Source of the DNA: Arthrobotrys musiformis
Taxonomy: Eukaryota; Ascomycota; Orbiliomycetes; Orbiliales; Orbiliaceae
Length of the DNA: 64,000 bases
NCBI GenBank assembly: GCA_036971715.1
Contig: JAVHJL010000010.1
Coordinates: forward strand, 1,612,001 to 1,676,000
Direction: 5' to 3'
In this document: piece after piece, positions 59,301 through 64,000 of the stretch
Position numbering within the stretch: position 1 is the first letter of the stretch
Layout of the letters: every line of letters starts with the position of its first letter
The notes under the pieces: model-generated
The model's database searches: none
Seen by the model: the letters and a program-made list of their open reading frames with translations, nothing else
Told to the model about the DNA's origin: nothing
Made by a program: the position numbers and the translations under genes

Positions 59301-60765
59301 ACGATATTTTGACTCTGTCAAAGTTGGATTCTGCACGGTTGATAATAACCCCAGTCGATGTGCAACCAGTTGCTGTTGTTAATGAAGCCATCAAAATGTT
59401 TGAACAAGAGTGTCACCTCAACGACATCCATATGGACTTAGAGGTATGTCAATTTAAATATTCCGCATATCTATACTAGAGTGAAACGTTGCTTATGGTT
59501 TGATCTATCTTGCAAGGTTGATGACGACTACCGGAAACTGTCTGTGGACTGGGTGAAATTGGACCCTACACGGTTACTCCAAGTCCTGATCAATCTGTTG
59601 ACGAATGCTTTGAAGTTCATCCGATCGGAAACCGAGAAGAAGATAATCATTACGCTGAGTGCATCACTTGATAAACCGCTAGATCCAGAGGGACTCATGG
59701 TTTTTCCGTCGGTGCGGAAGATGAACGAGTCTAACGAGGCGTCGCTACATAGCTCGCATGAAACGGAATCTCCGGAGGATTCCCTTTTTCTCTCGTTTGA
59801 AGTGAAAGATACTGGGAAAGGGTATATTAGCCAATTGTTTCTGAGCTCAGTATTAGCGATCACATAGTATTGGCTAACTATATTGATAGGCTCACGGAGG
59901 AAGAAAAAAGCATGTTATTTCAAAAATTCAGCCAGGCCTCCCCTCGCACCCATATACAATATGGGGGTAGCGGCCTTGGGCTTTTCATTTCTCGTGAGCT
60001 TGTTCAGCTACAATCCGGCGAAATTGGGGTGCTTTCCGAAGCGGGTGAAGGCTGTGCCTTCTGTTTCTACATCAAAGTTACAAGAGGAGAGCCACAGTGT
60101 GCAGAGATTCCGGTATATGCGAGGTCAATAGTTCCTGGAAGCCAAACTAAGAGGACCCCTGGAGGGCTATCACCGCCTCTCGGGGATTCTCCTCGCCCCG
60201 TGAGCCCTGGGATTGTCACGGGCGTGACGACCCCAACGAACTTAAGAACGCCCGATTCCAGAAGACTGGAAGGCTGTAAAGTGCTAGTGGTTGAAGATGT
60301 AAGCCCTTTGCCTTCCTTTCCGCATGCGCAGTTTGAATCACATTGGCTGACCAACCCCGCAAACCTACCTCTATGCAGAACCTGGTCAATCAGAACGTCA
60401 TTAGAAAGCAGCTGCAAAAGCTCGGATGTGAGACACATGTAGCAAATCATGGTCTAGAAGCTCTCGAAAAGGTTATGCAGTCAAAGCTCTACATGAAGGC
60501 GACAGGCGACGCATACGACCTGACGGTTGTCCTAATGGATGTTGAGATGCCGGTAATGGATGGATTAAAAGCTACTGGGGAAATAAGAAAGTTAGAAGCG
60601 GAGGGATCGCTGCTGCGCAGGATTCCAATCATTGCAGTGACAGCCAATGCAAGGCCGGAACAGATCAAGCAGATGAAGGAAGCGGGAATGGATGATGTCC
60701 TTAGCAAACCTTTTAGAATGCCAGAATTAGTAAAAAAGCTGGAAGGTGTTTTGCAGGAGGAATAG
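56378..60765 (+). CDS. Hybrid sensor histidine kinase / response regulator
   Basis: Eight exons (56378-57293, 57370-58961, 59033-59063, 59126-59190, 59231-59443, 59517-59821, 59890-60298, 60379-60765) join in frame to 1305 residues. The N-terminal part contains KLLDALAADPKPSFLV and, near residue 330, REFDWGSTSVGPIEKWP. Both are usual in one class of fungal hybrid kinases. A PAS domain lies at about 695-800 (LTEVAPVGIYM, GKVTFVNDAWFEIT). The HisKA H-box is FVDIASHEMRNPLSAVLQ, with the phospho-acceptor His at about 844 and an intron directly after HEM. The N-box is LINLLTNALKF; the G boxes are VKDTGKG (split by an intron) and GGSGLGL. The receiver starts KVLVVED, with phospho-acceptor Asp at about 1231 (VLMDVEMPVMDG), Thr in AVTANA and Lys in SKPF. 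All catalytic residues are present. It should autophosphorylate and pass phosphate to an HPt protein. The ligand is unknown, there is no membrane span, and the start ATG is tentative. Confidence 0.85.
59191..59230 (+). other. 40-nt intron in the kinase gene
   Basis: GTATTA donor, ATAAC possible branch point, GAGAG acceptor. Removing 40 nt restores the frame between LGLQK and EITAAMDAAQ, matching the kinase family's continuity. Confidence 0.55.
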
Positions 60766-63563
60766 TTGGTCCAACAGATCTAGAATAATAAAGAAGCTTC
60801 CGGATGTATGTCAACATCTGATGGAAGATTCGATTTCGATTATAGTAAGGTTGGTTTGTTGGAGCCTGGGGCCGCTTTTGGTCAGCGGTCTTTACTGTTG
60901 GGCATTTGAGGCTTTCTTTTCTTTTGTTCTGGTAAAGTATTTCCTTTATGATGGATTTGGGGTTTGCAGGGTGTTTGATCCCATTTTTCGGGATAGCCTA
61001 AGAGAGGGTATGATTTTATTTGGCGTCTCAGTTGTGTACATGTAGTAATAATATCTTCAACTTATATTATCGGCGGTAGTGTTCGGGACGAGTCGACAGT
61101 TGTGTGCACAGGGTTGGTTGTTCTGAATTTAGGTACTTATTAGCCATTCTTTAATTTAAGCTACTCTATAAATCTATAAATTTGTTGTGACGCAGCAAGC
61201 AATTATAATTCTAAGACCGATCATAACGTATCAACGGCCCGCGGAAAGAATGAGGTCTAATGGCTCTGTTTCAAAAATTTCTTGATCAAGTCTATTCAGC
61301 GCAGCTGGCGAATCTGTGATGGAATCATGTTCGAACGTCCGCTTCCCCCATCCGGCACATCCAACGGTAAAGAATGTTGGAAATGCCGTTTACAAGCACG
61401 TTTTCCCCTTACCATGGGTCTGCCTTATGTCTAGCGTCGACAATGAAAGTGGTTAAGCCGCCGTTCATGTCTTTTTTTTTTTTTTTTTTTTTTTGGACAA
61501 CGGGCTAGAGGGCTTACCGCTCGCGCGATTCTTACCTTATTTTGAATTTCCCAACCCGTTTCTGGTTCGTATATAGCCGAAGCTTTAACGGCAGAGAAGG
61601 TCGGGCTGCCCAAGTATCATGAGAAATCTCGAAAGTATCATGCAAACATCTTGGTGCGAGTAGCAATGTTGATGCCAAGGCCGGCCCAGGCCTCGAAGAC
61701 TCAACTCGATGCAACCCCCTAGATCTATAGACTGCTATTGCCTTCCTAGGGAAAAAGAAAAAGTTATGATCCAGTGATAATTGCATTAATTTTGCGCATT
61801 TACGATGCCCACGATTGCCAGCGCCCAAGCTAGGGACGTCCAGATCGGAAGGCAAACGTTATTGAGGGACCCACATATGGGGTTACACGACCCATTCCAT
61901 CTGGAACGAGCTGGCGTGCCATACTACCTTTGGAACCGTCGTGTCGTACAATTTGACCCCAGACTAACAATTTGATAGCTGGACAACCTGTCATTGGTTC
62001 AAGAAAGAGGCTGGTGGGATGCAATTTAGCTGAACCATGGGTGCTCCACCCTTTGGTGGATCGATTTCTCATTATAAACGGGGCTGCATACTATGCATAA
62101 ACCTGGTTAAAACCCAGATAGTTGATTCAATTTTTGAGATAGGTAGGTCGGTATTGGAGCAGTGGTAGCAATGATATCATCTAAGCACCTGCGCCGGGGC
62201 CCGGAACAGGCGGACTGCACTAATTCGATCGTCCTGACTGAGATATATTTCGCAATGCCCTTTCCACATGGCTCCAACCGCGCTGGGGCTTTGGTATTGA
62301 TGTGGATTGTAGATTCCTGTGGTAGCGGGCTGGACCCACCGATGCAGGGATTTTGAGGCCATCCTTGTCCATCTCGCCTGAGATAGAGGTATCCGGATCG
62401 AGATCTCAGGCAAGGGACGGGGGCCTTCAATTTTTCAAGGAATGTTTTGATAGGAACCGTATTGGTCTTTACACCGCCAAGGTCGGATCATTTCTGCGTC
62501 TTATTGGGGGCGTTACAGTTGTGGGGAACGCGAATATTGGCATACTATGTAGTTCGAATTCCAACAATATATGGAGGACACTTTCTTCTATCTACTTACT
62601 CCACACCACAACCTTTTCCGTTTGTCGAATTCAATGATGTAGGATATCTCTTTTCTGCCCTTTCGGCCGCGCATATCCGAGCTCTGGGATCGATCCGATC
62701 GTCTCAATTTCTTCTCGCCTGGGTTCCAGACTCCACCAGATGAGGACCCAAAGAAATAAGGAAGAATATTGACAGGGAGGCTTCAGCCAGAGGCTAGACG
62801 AAATCCGGCGTCATACATTGGATCTCGCTCGCTTAAGGAAAGCACGGGCAAAAAATACCGCGGGAAGCTACATCGTTCGCACGATCCCATTTCAATTGAA
62901 ACCTGTGCCATGGCTCGGTACATTGGACTAGGTTGATCTCACTCGACGTCGTGCAGTTTTGGTACAAGTTACTTTGTATCACAAGAATAATATGAGTTAT
63001 ACTGTGCGGGTCCGAGAAAGTCACCAAAGCTCAGCGCTGAGAATGTCTTACTGGGCTTCTGATTGGGCTGATTCGGATGCCACCAGCTTCACCAGCAGCC
63101 GGTCTCCCGCAGCATGGCTAGTCATCCGACATTTTTTTTGATGTAGATATCATAACACCCAATCGGTTACAGCGTCCTGGTCCTCCGGGTCACCTTTAGC
63201 TTCCTCGTAGTATGGTTTCTGGGATTCAAACATCGAGGTGCCCAAATTTCGGTCGGGCTGTTAGAATCTGTGGGAATATATTCATATGATTGATCATCGA
63301 TCATAAAGCGCCTACTTACGGTATGCTATTTGGGGGGAGCACCACGAGGCTGTAATAATTAACGATGTATGCAATGCTAGGTCTTTTTTTGTCTTTAGAA
63401 GAAAAAAAAGGGTGGGGCTACTGTAGTTGGTTATCTAAAGACGCAATATCATGATGGGATGGTTGATTCTGAACTTGAGGTACATTGTATTATACTTTTC
63501 TTTCTTTCGGAAGCTATACCCACACTAAATACAAGATGCAAGTATTTTGACACCATAGAAGAA
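60766..63563. other. Gene-poor spacer
   Basis: About 2.8 kb. It contains a T run of 23 at 61472-61494. No open frame with recognisable motifs is seen on either strand. Confidence 0.5.
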
Positions 63564-63920
63564 TTAGTAAGAAAAACGGTCAACAGAACCCAGGGAAAGT
63601 GACTTTATCGATGACTGCATAGATGCAAAATAATATGAAAAAAAGATAGTACGGCAGCTTACACCGGCGGAAGCGATCCAGACCAGCCTCACAGCTCCGC
63701 TTACAATAAGTATCGTAGACATGGCGTGCATGTATCGATACCGAATGAGGTATTTTGATGTTCGCTCGTTCGCAAGGGCATGGAAATACGAATGGCCTGC
63801 ATGGCCTAGGAATGTGCTGATGCTAGTGGAAAACAATGATAAAATTTTTTTTTTAAGAATAGAAATAGCAAACACCAAAGCCTGAAAAACCAGAAATAAC
63901 GAAGCCGAAAATCGAGGCAA
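63564..63920 (-). CDS. Possible membrane-protein exon near the window edge
   Basis: A minus-strand frame without an ATG. Its middle part (FLGHAGHSYFHALANER, RYRYMHAMSTILIVSGAVRL) looks like coding sequence with a membrane span. A splice acceptor-like TTCCACTAG precedes it and a donor-like GTGTAAG follows VWIASAG. The 5' part of such a gene would lie to the right of the window. No family assigned. Confidence 0.25.
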   Translation of the reverse strand: MPRFSASLFLVFQALVFAISILKKKILSLFSTSISTFLGHAGHSYFHALANERTSKYLIRYRYMHAMSTILIVSGAVRLVWIASAGVSCRTIFFSYYFASMQSSIKSLSLGSVDRFSY

Positions 63921-64000
63921 ACCTGACGAATGAGAGAACGGGGGAATAGAGGCTTGCCTACATGCCTTCTAGATCAATGGGAAGACAAATTCCAACAACG

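Noticed and set aside
61472..61494. T23 run as an RNA polymerase III terminator
   Set aside because: No tRNA or other Pol III gene with A and B boxes was found next to it.

Overview
The window is nuclear DNA of a filamentous ascomycete (Pezizomycotina). Its protein-coding genes have short GT-AG introns (38 to about 200 nt). The families seen are fungus-typical: fungal C2H2-like zinc finger, Zn2Cys6 cluster, LysM effector, Kre9/Knh1-like wall protein, F-box proteins, peroxin 2 and a hybrid histidine kinase. There are no bacterial operons, no CRISPR array, and I found no tRNA or rRNA. The species cannot be fixed from the sequence. The many secreted Thr-rich and LysM proteins would suit an early-diverging lineage such as Orbiliomycetes or Pezizomycetes, but that is only a guess.

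Layout. Bases 1-400 hold the 3' end of an unidentified gene whose stop codon touches a run of 30 T. A long homopolymer-rich spacer follows, then a zinc-finger regulator (4104-6648). After another long spacer come a broken amidoligase-family gene (about 10079-11130, minus), an unknown Lys-rich protein (12414-13324), an acidic probably nuclear protein (13821-14731, minus), an F-box protein (16104-17531) and PEX2 (18206-19903).

From 21 to 44 kb the region is dominated by cell-surface and secreted proteins. These are a five-LysM protein (21367-22934), a Thr-rich protein with a PAN/Apple-like end (24839-25870), a Cys-rich GPI protein (29094-29774, minus), a Kre9-like single-pass membrane protein (31227-32477, minus), a large Thr-rich adhesin-like protein (40027-42087) and a conserved secreted/GPI protein in three exons (43090-44042, minus). 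An F-box protein (26549-28662) and a decayed caspase-like gene (35398-36063) lie among them. The genes at 24839 and 40027 share a modular plan down to an identical first-exon length and are probably paralogues.

From 44 to 64 kb genes are sparse: a multi-pass membrane protein (47225-48335), an orphan ORF (51291-51968), a short Zn2Cys6 protein (53720-54527) and an eight-exon hybrid histidine kinase (56378-60765). A possible membrane-protein exon lies near the right edge.

The genes do not form one pathway. The strongest shared theme is the surface/secretome neighbourhood from 21 to 44 kb, with two decayed enzyme genes (amidoligase, caspase-like) suggesting ongoing gene loss. All exon structures were derived by hand from splice-site sequence and reading-frame continuity. 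Lengths are exact sums of the exons proposed, not experimentally supported.
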